Shown piece after piece: positions 47,169 through 57,850 of a stretch of DNA of 64,000 nucleotides. The stretch is taken from assembly GCA_019137255.1 (NCBI GenBank), contig WPDH01000100.1, positions 496,001 through 560,000 on the forward strand, given 5' to 3'. This DNA is from Corinectria fuckeliana. Taxonomy: Eukaryota > Ascomycota > Sordariomycetes > Hypocreales > Nectriaceae. Each line of letters opens with the position of its first letter. Position 1 is the first letter of the stretch. Below the pieces are notes generated by a model. The model did no database searches, had not been told where the DNA came from, and saw nothing but the letters and a program-made list of their open reading frames with translations. The translations under genes were made by a program, and so were the position numbers.

Positions 47169-49033
47169 ATGGCCCAAGGTGGCTGATGGCTGATGCACGG
47201 GCCAATGGGAGTAGCCTCAAAGGAGCCCGGTGCGGATGGAAAGCGGGGAAGGGGGCGATAGTTATGGCGTATCGTTGGTCAGAGCTGATATGAGGGGCGG
47301 AGAGCTTCCTGCCATGTCTGGATGGTACTGTGCTGACTGGGTTGCTGAGGCACTGTATGCGCTCCCACAGGTCACACATCTCGATGGAAAGCGTTCAGAC
47401 TCTGTGGTGAAAGCGCGTAAATAAATCCGTGCTTCTACGTGGTTGGAGATCCACAATTCTCCGTCCATGTTACGCGCAGTTTATAGCCTTGTAGATAGAC
47501 AAAACATCGGAGGAAGGACGAAGTCCCCAAGGCCCGGCCTTGGAGGTCTGAAATTGAGGTGAGGCCATACATCGAGGACGTGAGGCCAGGTGTGAGGTGA
47601 GGTAGTGGTGGTGGGGTCACGACGCCTTGAACGCCAGTGCATTAGCGCCCCCGCTACGGCTACGGAGCTTGCTGCCCAGCTTGACAACTCCACTATCTTG
47701 TACATACGTACATACTCACACGCACAGGGGCACATCCTCAGAAGCTCGCACGCACGCAGATTACGAGCTGCAACTCGCAACTTGTTTGTCAGTCGTCAAC
47801 TTGAGGCATGGCTTGGTCTTCCCCACTCAAACACGCCCTTCGTACCATTACACTGTTTGAAGACTTACTTCGTCCACAGACTGTCTGTCCTTCTTATCAA
47901 CTGCTGAACTCGTTCGGTTCCTGGGAGAGTTGGTAACTACCCAATACTACCCAATAAAAATAGGTTCTATTAGGCGGCGTTCAATGTGGAACCACGAGCT
48001 TAGTCCAGTCGATCAGCTCTCCCTCATTGAGTTCCATCATTCCCAGTGCCTCACTGAATTTTCCACTGAAAAATTGCTCATTCCGGAGGGGTGCTGTCTC
48101 ATGCTCACTTTGTCTCAGTAATTACCTACTAGATAGTCACCAGGCAGCGTTCATAGCTGGAGACGGAGGTTCGAGGTTGTTGTCTCTACCCTCCACCGTT
48201 TTGTTTCCCCCAAACCACCCGTGTTTCATGGATCGAGTAACCGTGAAAATGTCCCGTCTAATCATAGGATTGTAGACCACCTAACCCATGATGCTGCAAA
48301 CCTACCTCGTTTTCTCACTGCTTTGTATAAGTACGGAATAGGTCAGGCTGTCTCTCTGCGACTGCCAGAGTGCCAGTACATATCTTGTCTCAAAGGTCAA
48401 CGCTGGCCAACACTAGCCTAGCTTCTCGACACCGGTGCTGATTCCATCTTGATATCAGCTTGAATATAAGTGGTCCACAACCCCATTCCCGATATCAACG
48501 GTGTCGTAGATAGCCCCCACCTCAAATTGCCCACTACGGCGTGGTTGCTCGCCCGCATCTTTTCCCAGATCTGTCCCTCCCCCGGAATGCAAAGAACCTC
48601 GCACAGTACAGCGAATACTTGCATGCCCCAGCAGCTTCCTAAGGAGTCTTCAAGCTTGTAGTGTAAGCTAGTAGTCTACGTAAGTATTATACCAAGCACA
48701 GGCTACCTACTAAGTACGAGCTGGCACACCTTGGTAAGTAGCACGGACCACACCACCTTAGGTACCTACGCGGGTGATGGGCGCTTTTCAACACTGACCA
48801 ACTCGTTTCACATAGCTCTCGAACCATTAAAATGTTTTCAAAATCATGGGGGCTCCTGAAAATCAGTTTTCCCTTTTCCTAATCATTCGGGAGCAATGTT
48901 GAACGAACCTGCCAGAGAAACGACCAACACCCGCGTAGCTGGGGCACTTACTTGCTTACCTTACTCATTCCTTATTAGTACTTATGTAACAAACTGCTGA
49001 CATAACTACTTACCGGATCGCCGTTGCTTGAAG

Positions 49034-49041
49034 TCACGTGA
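49034..49041. promoter_or_regulatory. E-box TCACGTGA upstream of rad3
   Basis: Perfect 8-bp palindrome 135 bases before the rad3 start codon. TCACGTGA is the consensus for fungal bHLH factors of the Cbf1 type. A TATA-like TTTATATGA sits at 49100-49108, 68 bases before the ATG. Whether either is used is inference. Confidence 0.35.
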
Positions 49042-49175
49042 TTTCGCGACAGCTTGGTTCTGCCTAAGAGCCTACCGTCACGCATCACGTTGTTCACCCT
49101 TTATATGAACCCTTCAACTAGGCTGCATCTGCGAATCACCGAGAGCATGCCCCGGTGTCCGTCCCCTCAGCCATC

Positions 49176-52108
49176 ATGAAGTTCAACATCGAGTATGGTC
49201 TTTCCGGTAGTCTTTTATCTCCACCAGTCTCGTGCTCACCCTCGTTCTAGTGATCTGCCAGTGCTCTTTCCCTACCCCAAGATATATCCAGGTATGCCTA
49301 CGAACCCTCTCCCGCTTCTTGCTATGGATCAAAACTAACCCTTGATTTTAATCAGAGCAATATGCGTGAGTTTCCACGAGCTCCACTCATCATATATCAT
49401 GTCCGTGTTCAAGGCTAATCACCAGCTCCGTCACGTAGCTACATGTGCGATCTCAAAAGTACCGAATTATTTGCCTCCTTACCCACCCCAACCACTATCT
49501 GGTAGACTAACACTTCGACTTCTCAACGATTAGAAACTCTAGATGCTGGGGGCCACTGTGTCTTGGAAATGCCGTCGGGTACTGGCAAGACTGTTTCATT
49601 GCTTTCCCTCATCGTCGCTTATCAGCAATACATGCCCGAGAAGCGCAAACTCATCTACTGCTCCCGTACGCTTTTGGTCTCCCTGTCTTCTCTCCCCATT
49701 TCGCTCACCTTCGCCATCCTTAGGTACTATGTCGGAGATCGAAAAGGCATTGGTCGAGCTCAAGTCTCTCATGAAGTACCGATCTGAGCAACTTGGCTAC
49801 GAGGAAGAGTTCCGTGGTCTTGGCTTAACCAGCCGAAAGAATTTGTGTCTTCACCCTTCCGTCAAGCGGGAGAAGAGTGGCGCGGTTGTCGATGCTCGGT
49901 GCAGAAGTCTTACTGCTGGTTTCGTCAAGGAAAAGAAAGATCGAGGCGAGAGCGTGGATGTTTGTGTCTACCACGACGTATGTACAGCGACACTGCCATG
50001 TCCTCATTACCGCTCATACTAAGTCCTTGATACAGAACCTCGACCTCCTCGAGCCTCACAATCTGATTCCGAACGGTGTCTGGTCTTTCGATGACATTCT
50101 TCGCTATGGCGAAGAACACAAACAGTGTCCATACTTCACTGCCCGGCGCATGGTGAATACTATAACGCAATGCGGTCGACGCAATAGCTAAGATGCTGAC
50201 AATTACTCCAGATGCAATACTGCAACGTCGTCATTTTCTCCTACCACTACCTACTCGACCCCAAAATTGCTGAACGAGTATCTCGGGACTTCTCCAAGGA
50301 CTGCATCGTTGTTTTTGACGAAGCGCACAACATCGACAACGTCTGCATCGAAGCCCTCAGCACCGATATCACCGAAGATTCGTTACGCAAGGCAACTCGC
50401 GGCGCCCAAAACTTGGAAAGTAGAATCGCACAGATGCGTGAGACTGATCAGGAACAACTACAAAACGAGTACCAGAAGCTCGTGCAGGGTCTTCGTGATG
50501 CAGATGAGGCCCGTCAAGAAGATGCTTTCATGTCAAACCCCGGTAGGCTCTATCCTTACCTCTCATCAGGTCTATCATCTTGGCATAACTAACAACCACA
50601 TAGCTCTCCCTGAAGATCTCCTGAAAGAGGCCGTACCGGGCAACATCAGAAGAGCTGAGCACTTTGTTACCTTCTTGAAACGGTTCATCGAATATCTTAA
50701 GGTATCTACGAACAGCCCTTCTACTCAAGAGGTCCGTCTCTAACCCCAATCTCAGACCCGGATGAAAGTCCGGCAAGTCATTTCGGAGACACCGCCGTCG
50801 TTCCTATCTCACCTAAGGGAGCACACCTTCATCGAGAAAAAGCCCTTGAGGTTCTGTGCAGAACGGTTAACATCGTTGGTGAGAACCCTCGAGCTCACTA
50901 ACATAGAGGACTATCAGCCATTGCAAGAAGTTGCAACATTTGCCACACTTGTAGCGACCTATGAGAAAGGGTTCCTCCTAATCCTGGAACCCTACGAGTC
51001 CGACACTGCCGAAGTGCCGAACCCCATTCTGCACTTTACTTGCCTCGACGCTGCAATTGCCATTCGCCCAGTATTCGATAGATTCTACTCGGTCATCATT
51101 ACATCTGGAACCATGTCACCCCTTGACATATATCCCAAGATGCTCGACTTCCCCACGGTCATTCAAGAGTCATATGCCATGACACTTGCTCGACGATCGT
51201 TCTTGCCCATGATCGTTACCAGAGGAAGCGATCAAGCATCAGTGTCGACAAGCTTCCAAGTCCGAAACGAGCCAAGTGTGGTCCGAAACTACGGCAATCT
51301 ACTGACAGAATTTGCCAAAATCACGCCCGATGGCATGGTCGTCTTCTTCCCGTCATATCTGTATATGGAATCTATCATCAGCATGTGGCAGGGAATGGGT
51401 ATCCTAGATGAGGTGTGGAAGTATAAGCTCATTCTAGTCGAGACCCCTGATGCTCAAGAAACATCCCTTGCGCTAGAAACCTATCGCACAGCATGCTGCA
51501 ATGGACGAGGAGCCGTGCTTCTTTGCGTCGCTCGAGGAAAGGTTTCCGAGGGAATCGATTTCGACCACCAGTACGGCCGTACTGTGCTTTGCATTGGGGT
51601 GCCCTTCCAGTACACCGAATCACGTATCCTGAAGGCCAGACTGGAGTTCCTGCGGGAAACCTATCGTATTAAGGAAAATGACTTTCTCTCTTTCGATGCG
51701 ATGCGCCACGCTGCGCAATGCCTTGGTCGAGTCTTGCGCGGCAAGGACGATTACGGAGTCATGGTTCTTGCGGACCGTCGGTTCCAAAAGAAACGGACAC
51801 AACTGCCAAAATGGATTAACCAAGGCCTTCTTGAAGCCGAAGTGAACTTGAGCACCGACATGGCCGTCAGCAGTGCGAGAAGGTTCTTGAGAACCATGGC
51901 ACAGCCCTTCCGGGCTAAGGATCAGGAAGGAATCAGCACGTGGGGCTACAAGGACCTCATGGAGCATAAAGAAAAGATAGACATGGAGCGGATTAAAGAG
52001 CTCGAAGAGGCTGCGCAGAAGCCGCAGGCCACAGCCCAGAACAACAACAACTACGACTACGACGACGAAGAGTTAGATCGGGACATGATGGAGATGGAAG
52101 GTTTCTAA
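49176..52108 (+). CDS. rad3: DNA repair and TFIIH helicase Rad3/XPD, 790 aa, 10 exons
   Basis: 5'-to-3' DNA helicase of TFIIH for nucleotide excision repair and transcription. Exons: 49176-49192, 49251-49291, 49356-49365, 49439-49458, 49534-49665, 49724-49977, 50036-50152, 50212-50542, 50604-50701 and 50756-52108. Every junction is GT-AG and in phase. Walker A is PSGTGKT with Lys48, the same position as in yeast Rad3, which confirms the tiny first exons. DEAH is at about 233-236 (VVFDEAHNID). Four Fe-S cysteines are present (KNLCLHP, DARCRSL, DVCVYHD, KQCPYF). Motifs III-VI include ITSGTMSPLDIYP, ARGKVSEGIDFD and RHAAQCLGRVLRGKDDYG. The tail is acidic with an Asn run. Convergent with the DDHD gene, 278 bases apart. 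Confidence 0.97.
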
Positions 52109-52386
52109 ATTTCTCGTTTGGTAGGATATTCTCAACGAAAATTGCTACTTGAACAAGGGATAGGGTGTAATATGAACAAAAGTGCTCGCGTATCTAAAAG
52201 CATGCTATAATACCATCTATGTATGCCGTGATTCCTCCTTGAGGTATTCCATGTGGAAGGCCCATCCGTGTAACTCCAAAAGTTCCAATCATTCCATGGC
52301 TCCAATCCATAAAAGTGAAAAGCGAAACATCCAGTGCCCAGTTTATAGTAACAATTAGTAAGTAGTAGTACACCAAGTCAATCTAA

Positions 52387-55300
52387 TTAGTTAACCAGCA
52401 GTCTCTTGGTGGTCTTGACGGCTCTCATGGCCGGGAGCGTGTGCGCCCGACCCGACCGTCTCCCAATCTCGACACATAGCATGCGGATAAAATCGACGTT
52501 GGTCCAGTAGCTCGTGTGCGCGCTCAACATGTTCAGGTACTGTATCTCTAGCGGTCCCCCACCAGAACGCAGATACCAGTCGATCTGCCCATTATCATTG
52601 AGCAGGAATGCCTTCTTCTCGGCAATCTCCTCGCGGCTAAAGTCATGAACCTCAAGCTCGAGCTGCGAGGGGAGGCGGATCGTTGTGGGCCGTTCTGGTT
52701 CCGGGGCGAGCCGGTTCGGGGCCGGGGCCATACCGGGCACGACGTTGCGCATAGCGTTGCCGACTGACTTCCAGAGCGAGCCGGTGATACTCGGGACGTA
52801 GGCAGGCTTGAGGCTCGACGCGTAGGCAGGGTCTACGGCTCCATTGAGGAGGTAGGCGATGGGGTCTTCCTTGGCGAGTACGTTGTATATGTTCTCAACA
52901 GCCAGACACCCGAAAGTGCCAGCTTCTCCGACGACGCCGCTGGCAACAGTGTCGCACGAGTCGGCCCCGGGCTTCATCTTTCCATATCGAGGCACCAAGG
53001 TGCCTCTCTCCAAGAGCAGGAAGAAACCCGCTGGGCTCCCTGCGAGAAACAAATTGGTAGTGTCGAACTCGAAAAACCGCGTCTCGGGTTCTTTGCGGGA
53101 CAAATCGATCTTGGGTACCGTCGTTGGTTGGTGCGATAGAATCTCAAGAGCCATTGCGCTGCCCAGAGAATGGCCAATAAGGTGAACACGTCCATTCTCC
53201 GCAAATCCTTGGTTGTTCCGACACCATAGCCGGTAGACTCTATTTGCCTCGGACACCAGGGCATTGATCATCTTCCCTTTGTGATGAGACATGTAAAAAG
53301 GAACGTCAAACATGACGTCCGCTATCATGCTGCGAACAGCGGGGATTGTATCAGGCTCGATGTCTTTCAGTCCAAAGCCATCGGGTGTGTATGCCGCCTT
53401 GTCTTCCTCTCTCATTGGGCCTCCATCTTCGAGGGACAGGCCCATTCTCCAATTCAGGGGCAAGATCATCATACCATTCTGGCCCTCGCGAAGCACCTCC
53501 TGCACAATTGGGCTCTTCAGTTCCACATTCACTGCCCGCCGAAAGCCATTTATGGCGTGCGTGAAATGAAAGCTCTCCACCCGCTCTGCGAACTTCTGGC
53601 CGATTCCGTGAGCCACAAGAACGAGATCGGTAACTTGCCCTCGTTCCTTTTCCGCCTTGCAGGCAGGACACACACCTTGCCCTGTGCTCTCATGAGACTG
53701 GTCTGCTGCTGAAGCGCCTGGCTCACTAGGTGCCTGCTTCTTTTGGTGGATGCGTTCCCACGCGTTGCGATCGAAGCCCCTCACGACCGGGACTCCAACT
53801 GTAAGGCCTTTCATGATCTTCCAAACCGGTCGTCTACCATAGTATGCCGACGGCTTGAGACTAGGTTTCAAGAGAAAGGCATCAGTCTGACTCTTGTAGA
53901 TGACGTGGTAGTTCAAAAAGGGGCGGTTTGGTGATTCGGCTGAACTTTTCTTGCTCACCAATATCGGTTCGATGGTTCCTTCAGCAGCAGCTTCTCCCCG
54001 GAAGCAGCGGGCTGCACAAAACGGGATAGATGATATGGTAGTTTCCGTCACGTCATCGTCGTCTTTAGAGGGAAAATCGGGTTCGGAGGGCCATAGTCTA
54101 TGAGAGACCTTTTCCTCGCCAAGAGGCCCCACGTCGATAGCGCAACGGATCTCATCACTCCATGTCTCCGTCCATGGTTTAAGCTCTTGGAACCCAGCCT
54201 CGAGTTGGTTCGCCACAGCAGCGGGAATTGGAAGCATTGTGTCTCTTGACCATGTCAGTATGTTCGGTTTGTGGATTCAAGTGAAACTCAACGACTCACC
54301 TGTAAAACCACGTGGCTCTCATTACCACTGCCACGTCGTTCACGGGTGACCAGTAGATCGGTTTCATCTGAAGCGTAGGGAGTGATACCATGTGCAGCCT
54401 AGATATTCCAACGGCGACTTCGATATCATCCGGTCGATGCTTGCCACTTACGGCAAAGCTTGTCCTCGCCGCAATATCCGGTCCGGTGTCCCGTACATAT
54501 TCCTCGTCGTCCTCTTCCTCGCGGAGAGGTGCATCTGGCAAATGATTGTCTATTCGAGGCAGGGTGGTGGAAGTCTCCGGGTACGAATGGGGACTACCTA
54601 CTCGGACAAAAGGCCGTCCAGATATGCCGTCATCTAGAATTGGCGGTCGGTTCGGTGCGGGACTGCCCAGCGGTGTCTGTGTTGAAGGCGACTGGGTTTT
54701 GGGCTGAGAAGTTGAAAGGCCATGGCTCTTGGTATGTACCCCACCACTCAACGGCTGCTTTTCTTCATTTCGGCGTATCGCACTTCGAGGTTCACTCTTT
54801 ATCTTTGGAATTCGAGATATCGGGTGCGATATTGTAGTGGTATTGGACTCAATTCTAGGGCGGCCGGTAGGAGCATCTGCTATGAGGGGACGGCTTTCAG
54901 TAAGATTGTCTGCCTCCTTTCGTAGACGGTCCAAAACCAGAACGACCTGGTGCATCACTCCATCGAGACCAAGGGCGGGTGTCTGGTTTCTCACAAGGGC
55001 ACAGAAGGTTGTATCCAGCTCCTGGGAAACATCAACTACTAGCTTCGAGCAACAGGCAGGTACATGGGATGTCGGTAGAGCACCGTATGAAGGTAACGAG
55101 AGGTCTTGAGGTTCGTATTTATTGCGATGCCTGGCCCAGTGTGTGAACGCCATGTCCTGGACGAGCGAGGCCAGCTTGTCCGCGATCGCTTGGGAGGAGC
55201 TGGTGCCCAGCGCTCGGCCCCGCCTCACATCTTCATGATCTTGACGGTTTTTATCGGACATAAGGCCAAGCCAGGCCTTCTCGAGAGCAGTATTGTCGCC

Positions 55301-55516
55301 TCGCGCATATGGTCGCAGCTGGCCCTTGCTAGACCTGGACTCGGACGGGCCCGCGGCGAAGCTGGTAGACAGCGGGTCGTCGATGGGGAGAATAGAGGAA
55401 TAGAAGAACTGGGCTTCCACGGGGGGGATATTGTCTTCTCGTTCGACGCGGATGACGGGTGCCAGGCGGCACTTGGCCCCGTATGTATGGTAGTGATTCT
55501 CGTTGTTGCTAGCCAT
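52387..55516 (-). CDS. DDHD-domain phospholipase (PA-PLA1 type), 1024 aa
   Basis: Intracellular phospholipase A1-like enzyme; yeast relative Ddl1 acts on mitochondrial phospholipids. Exons are 55516-54300 and 54244-52387, joined by a 55-nt intron (GTGAGT, ATACTGACA branch, acceptor TCAAG). Residues 1-400 begin with a WWE-like half (FFYSSILPIDDP, PIYWSPVNDVAVVMRATWFY) separated by a long Ser/Pro-rich spacer. LVLVAHGIGQKF and the nucleophile motif HLIGHSLGSAM (Ser about 765) form the α/β-hydrolase core. The C-terminal DDHD domain runs from FFEFDTTNLFLAGSPAGFFLLL to about residue 1000 and holds the expected Asp/His positions (GQIDWYLRS, SAHTSYWTNVDFIRML). Start ATG at 55516 is the first in frame. 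Confidence 0.93.
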
Positions 55517-56164
55517 CGTTGTGTCTAGAGTGTCGTTACTAGGGGAAGCGATCCAGTCAGTGTTGTTGGGCCTCGGGCAGCTGGTGCAGGCAGCGTCGTA
55601 GCTATCGTCTGGGCCATAGAGGCAAGGGGGTGGGGGTACGTTGCTCGTCTTGTCACGCTGTCGGGCAAGAAGAAGAAATTCCTAGGCCAGAAAGCGAACG
55701 GCGCGGTGTTTTGGGTTCACCGACCCTTAGTCTATTCAGGTTGATAACGTGGGTGCTAGAAGATATTATGCTGCCTTTAAAAAGTGGGTCTGTGCTTGGT
55801 ATTAGTAAGTTCTCTAGCTCTGTAACAAGGTATTTATACACCTCTACAAATAGTAAAGTACCTAAAGATGTTATAATAATACCTACTTATATTAGTTATA
55901 ATACTTTTAAACTTTATATACCTTAATTATACTAAGTTAAGCACTTAAATACTAGCTTAAAGCTTTAACAAATTAAAACTTACTTTAAACCTAGCTAAAT
56001 TTTATAATATTTATATTATTTTAGTACTATTTTTAGCTTAAAGCTCTAATAGTAGTTTTTAAAAGATATATTACTAACTTATTTTAAGAGTTTAGCTTAT
56101 TTTTAGTTTTAAAAATAATTATATAAAACTTATAGTAAGTTAGCTTTTTTACTTATAAACTAGT
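55517..56164. other. Edge of the right AT-rich block
   Basis: GC-balanced promoter DNA of the DDHD gene gives way to AT-rich DNA at about 55725. A 98-codon plus-strand frame (55630-55926) straddles this edge and has no domain; I do not call it. Confidence 0.5.
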
Positions 56165-56355
56165 TTAAAATAAGACTAAAGCTACTTTAGCTAAATAAAA
56201 CCTTTTTTTTTTACTTATTATTATATTTTTAAAAACTAAAATTAGTCTCTTAACTAACTTACTTAATACTTTCTTATTAAAGTTTTAAGCTTAAGATAAT
56301 CTTAAAAAAAGAAAAACTTAGTTTTAAGTAAAATAAAAGTATTTATATAATAAAA

Positions 56356-56360
56356 GTTTA
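56356..56360. repeat. Left 5-bp target duplication (GTTTA) of the TRIM-like element
   Basis: GTTTA adjoins the left LTR and is repeated at 57041-57045 after the right LTR. Five bases is the usual duplication length for Ty3/Copia-type integrases. Confidence 0.75.
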
Positions 56361-56529
56361 TATAAGAGTATAACTAAGCTAAGAGCTTACTAAAAGCTTA
56401 CTAAGAGCTCTCTTATAACTTATTATATAGTATAATTAAGTAATATAGCTTACTTAAATTATTTAATCTTTTTAGCCTTACAGCTAGGACTTTCTATTAA
56501 AGGTTAAGTATACTACTCTAACTCTTATA
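56361..56529 (+). repeat. Left LTR of the TRIM-like element, 169 bp
   Basis: Aligns with the right LTR with one 11-base length difference (a duplicated GCTTACTAA-type segment) and about nine substitutions, all transitions. Confidence 0.8.
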
Positions 56530-56866
56530 ATTATTTAAGTATATATTAAGTTTAGTACTATATAAAAGGTTATAAGTTTAAATCCCTATAAAACCTTATA
56601 ACTATAATAAGTGCTAAGCTTATAAGAATAAATATATATAGTTACTTACTATAACTAAAGCCTTAAGAGTTAATAGTAGTAGTTATTTTAAGCTTAAAAG
56701 CTAAGCTACTCTTTAATATATATATATATATAAGTGTAATAAGATTATTATATTTCTAGCCTTATAATAGCAGACCTCTTATAATAGTAGTAAAAAAGGC
56801 TTTTTATACTTAGAGTAGAAAAGGTTATACTACACTTAATAAGCTAGCAGCTTAGAATATACTATT

Positions 56867-56881
56867 AAGAGGGGGAGATAA
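56867..56881 (+). other. Polypurine tract of the TRIM-like element
   Basis: Near-pure purine run with five consecutive G in an otherwise AT-dominated region, ending one base before the right LTR. Confidence 0.65.
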
Positions 56882-56882
56882 T

Positions 56883-57040
56883 TATAAGAGTATAACTAAG
56901 CTAAGAGCTTACTAAGAGCTCTCTTATAACCTGTTATATAGTATAATTAAGTAATATAACTTACTTAAATTATTTAATCTTTTTAGCTTTATAGCTAGAA
57001 CTTTCTATTAAAGGTTAGATATATTACTCTAACTCTTATA
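56883..57040 (+). repeat. Right LTR of the TRIM-like element, 158 bp
   Basis: Direct copy of the left LTR; same terminal nonamers. Followed at once by the second GTTTA. Confidence 0.8.
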
Positions 57041-57229
57041 GTTTAAAGTAAAAAATTTTATAAGATAAAAGCTTAAAGTAGTTTATATATATATATATAT
57101 CTTACTTATAGTTTCTTACTTTATAGTTATTTTTTTCTCTTTTTATTATTATTATTATTAGTAACTTAAGCTTTTACACTTATATAAGTAAGTATTATAC
57201 TATTTTTTTTTTATTCTTTTAGTATATGC

Positions 57230-57450
57230 CCTAACGCTAAATAAGACAAACATTTCTTATAAGGCATAGCACTAGAAAACATTAGTACAACACTAATCTG
57301 AGACTGATTAGACCCTGAGAAGACCTAGAGAATACTCACACCTTAATATATACTTCCGCCCAGTACAGAGGGCAGTCTCGCTTAGCGGGCGACAAGCTCG
57401 CCTTAGGGACAGAGGGTGTTTCTAACATCACGAAGATAAAAATTTTTAAA
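57230..57450 (-). other. GC-retaining island with an LTR-like end
   Basis: Within the AT-rich block this stretch keeps near-normal GC (for example CGCTTAGCGGGCGACAAGCTCG near 57380-57402). On the minus strand a TGTTAGAAACACCC start at about 57434 resembles the first bases of many fungal LTRs, and a TATATATTAAGG promoter-like stretch follows. It lies between the arms of the inverted repeat pair. I cannot find a second copy in the window, so a solo LTR or a centre spacer are both possible. Confidence 0.4.
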
Positions 57451-57489
57451 AACAAACGATAGGGCTTAAAGTGATATTAGTCTGACATC

Positions 57490-57850
57490 AAAAAGACGAA
57501 GAAATAATATAGTACTTACCGGGATAGGCGTAGAGGCCTAGGTTATAATTGATAATAAGGAAAAAAGAAGAATAAGAAATAATCGCGGGGTGAGGGACCC
57601 TAAGTGGGGTGTGTGTGTATGTATATAACACCTTAGGGTTTTTTTTGCCTTATAAAACTTTCACTTAGAACCTTTACTATATAAATTCCTTTCTCTTACC
57701 TAAGACTAAGTCTCCCTCTTTTTAAGATTGCTTTAGGCTTGAAACTTTAGCGGGAGAGCACTAAGTAAGTTAGTTAAGAGACTAATCTTAGTTTTTAGAG
57801 ATATAATAATAAGAGAAGAAGAGGGGTTTTATCTGGCTAAAGTAGTCTTA
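57490..57850 (+). repeat. Better-preserved copy of the inverted repeat pair
   Basis: Sister of 56165-57215 (inverted). It keeps many C and G that the other copy has lost, such as GCGGGAGAGCACTAAGTAAG near 57748. It is uninterrupted where the other has the LTR insertion (ACTTAGAACCTTTACT, about 57664-57679), so it shows the empty site. Confidence 0.78.

Larger units (their letters stand above)
45840..49175. other. Intergenic, about 3.3 kb, no supported gene
   Basis: Lies between the divergent pps1 and rad3 genes. The pps1 side (46000-46900) is CT-rich on the minus strand. Antisense frames such as 46068-46715 and 46354-46998 are low-complexity His/Ser/Arg readings of this tract. The rest shows only simple repeats and short ATTACCTACT-type motifs. 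Confidence 0.45.
56361..57040. mobile_element. TRIM-like miniature LTR retroelement, 680 bp
   Basis: Two direct repeats (56361-56529 and 56883-57040) enclose 353 bases with no coding capacity. Each begins TATAAGAGT and ends ACTCTTATA, as expected for TG...CA ends after RIP. A purine tract (AAGAGGGGGAGATAA, 56867-56881) sits just before the right repeat, as a polypurine primer site should in plus orientation. A GTTTA duplication flanks the whole. A primer-binding site after the left repeat is not recognisable. Size and lack of genes fit a TRIM or other non-autonomous LTR element, which would need proteins from another retrotransposon. Confidence 0.78.
56165..57215 (-). repeat. RIP-degenerate copy of an inverted repeat pair, split by an LTR element
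   Basis: Read on the minus strand, 57215-57041 followed by 56355-56165 aligns with 57490-57850 on the plus strand over about 360 bases. The differences are almost all C-to-T or G-to-A in this copy. For example its reading TTATATAAGTGTAAAAGCTT (57187-57168) corresponds to CGGGATAGGCGTAGAGGCCT (57520-57539) in the sister copy. The 680-bp LTR element interrupts it between 56360 and 57041. Identity of the parent element is unknown. Confidence 0.78.

Noticed and set aside
55630..55926. 98-codon frame at the edge of the AT-rich block
   Set aside because: It crosses a composition boundary, has no homology that I recognise and no splice signals.
56560..56605. tRNA T-arm-like string (GTTTAAATCCC) within the TRIM-like element
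   Set aside because: No A-box, acceptor stem or anticodon arm could be found; stem pairing fails beyond two pairs. Probably chance in AT-rich DNA.
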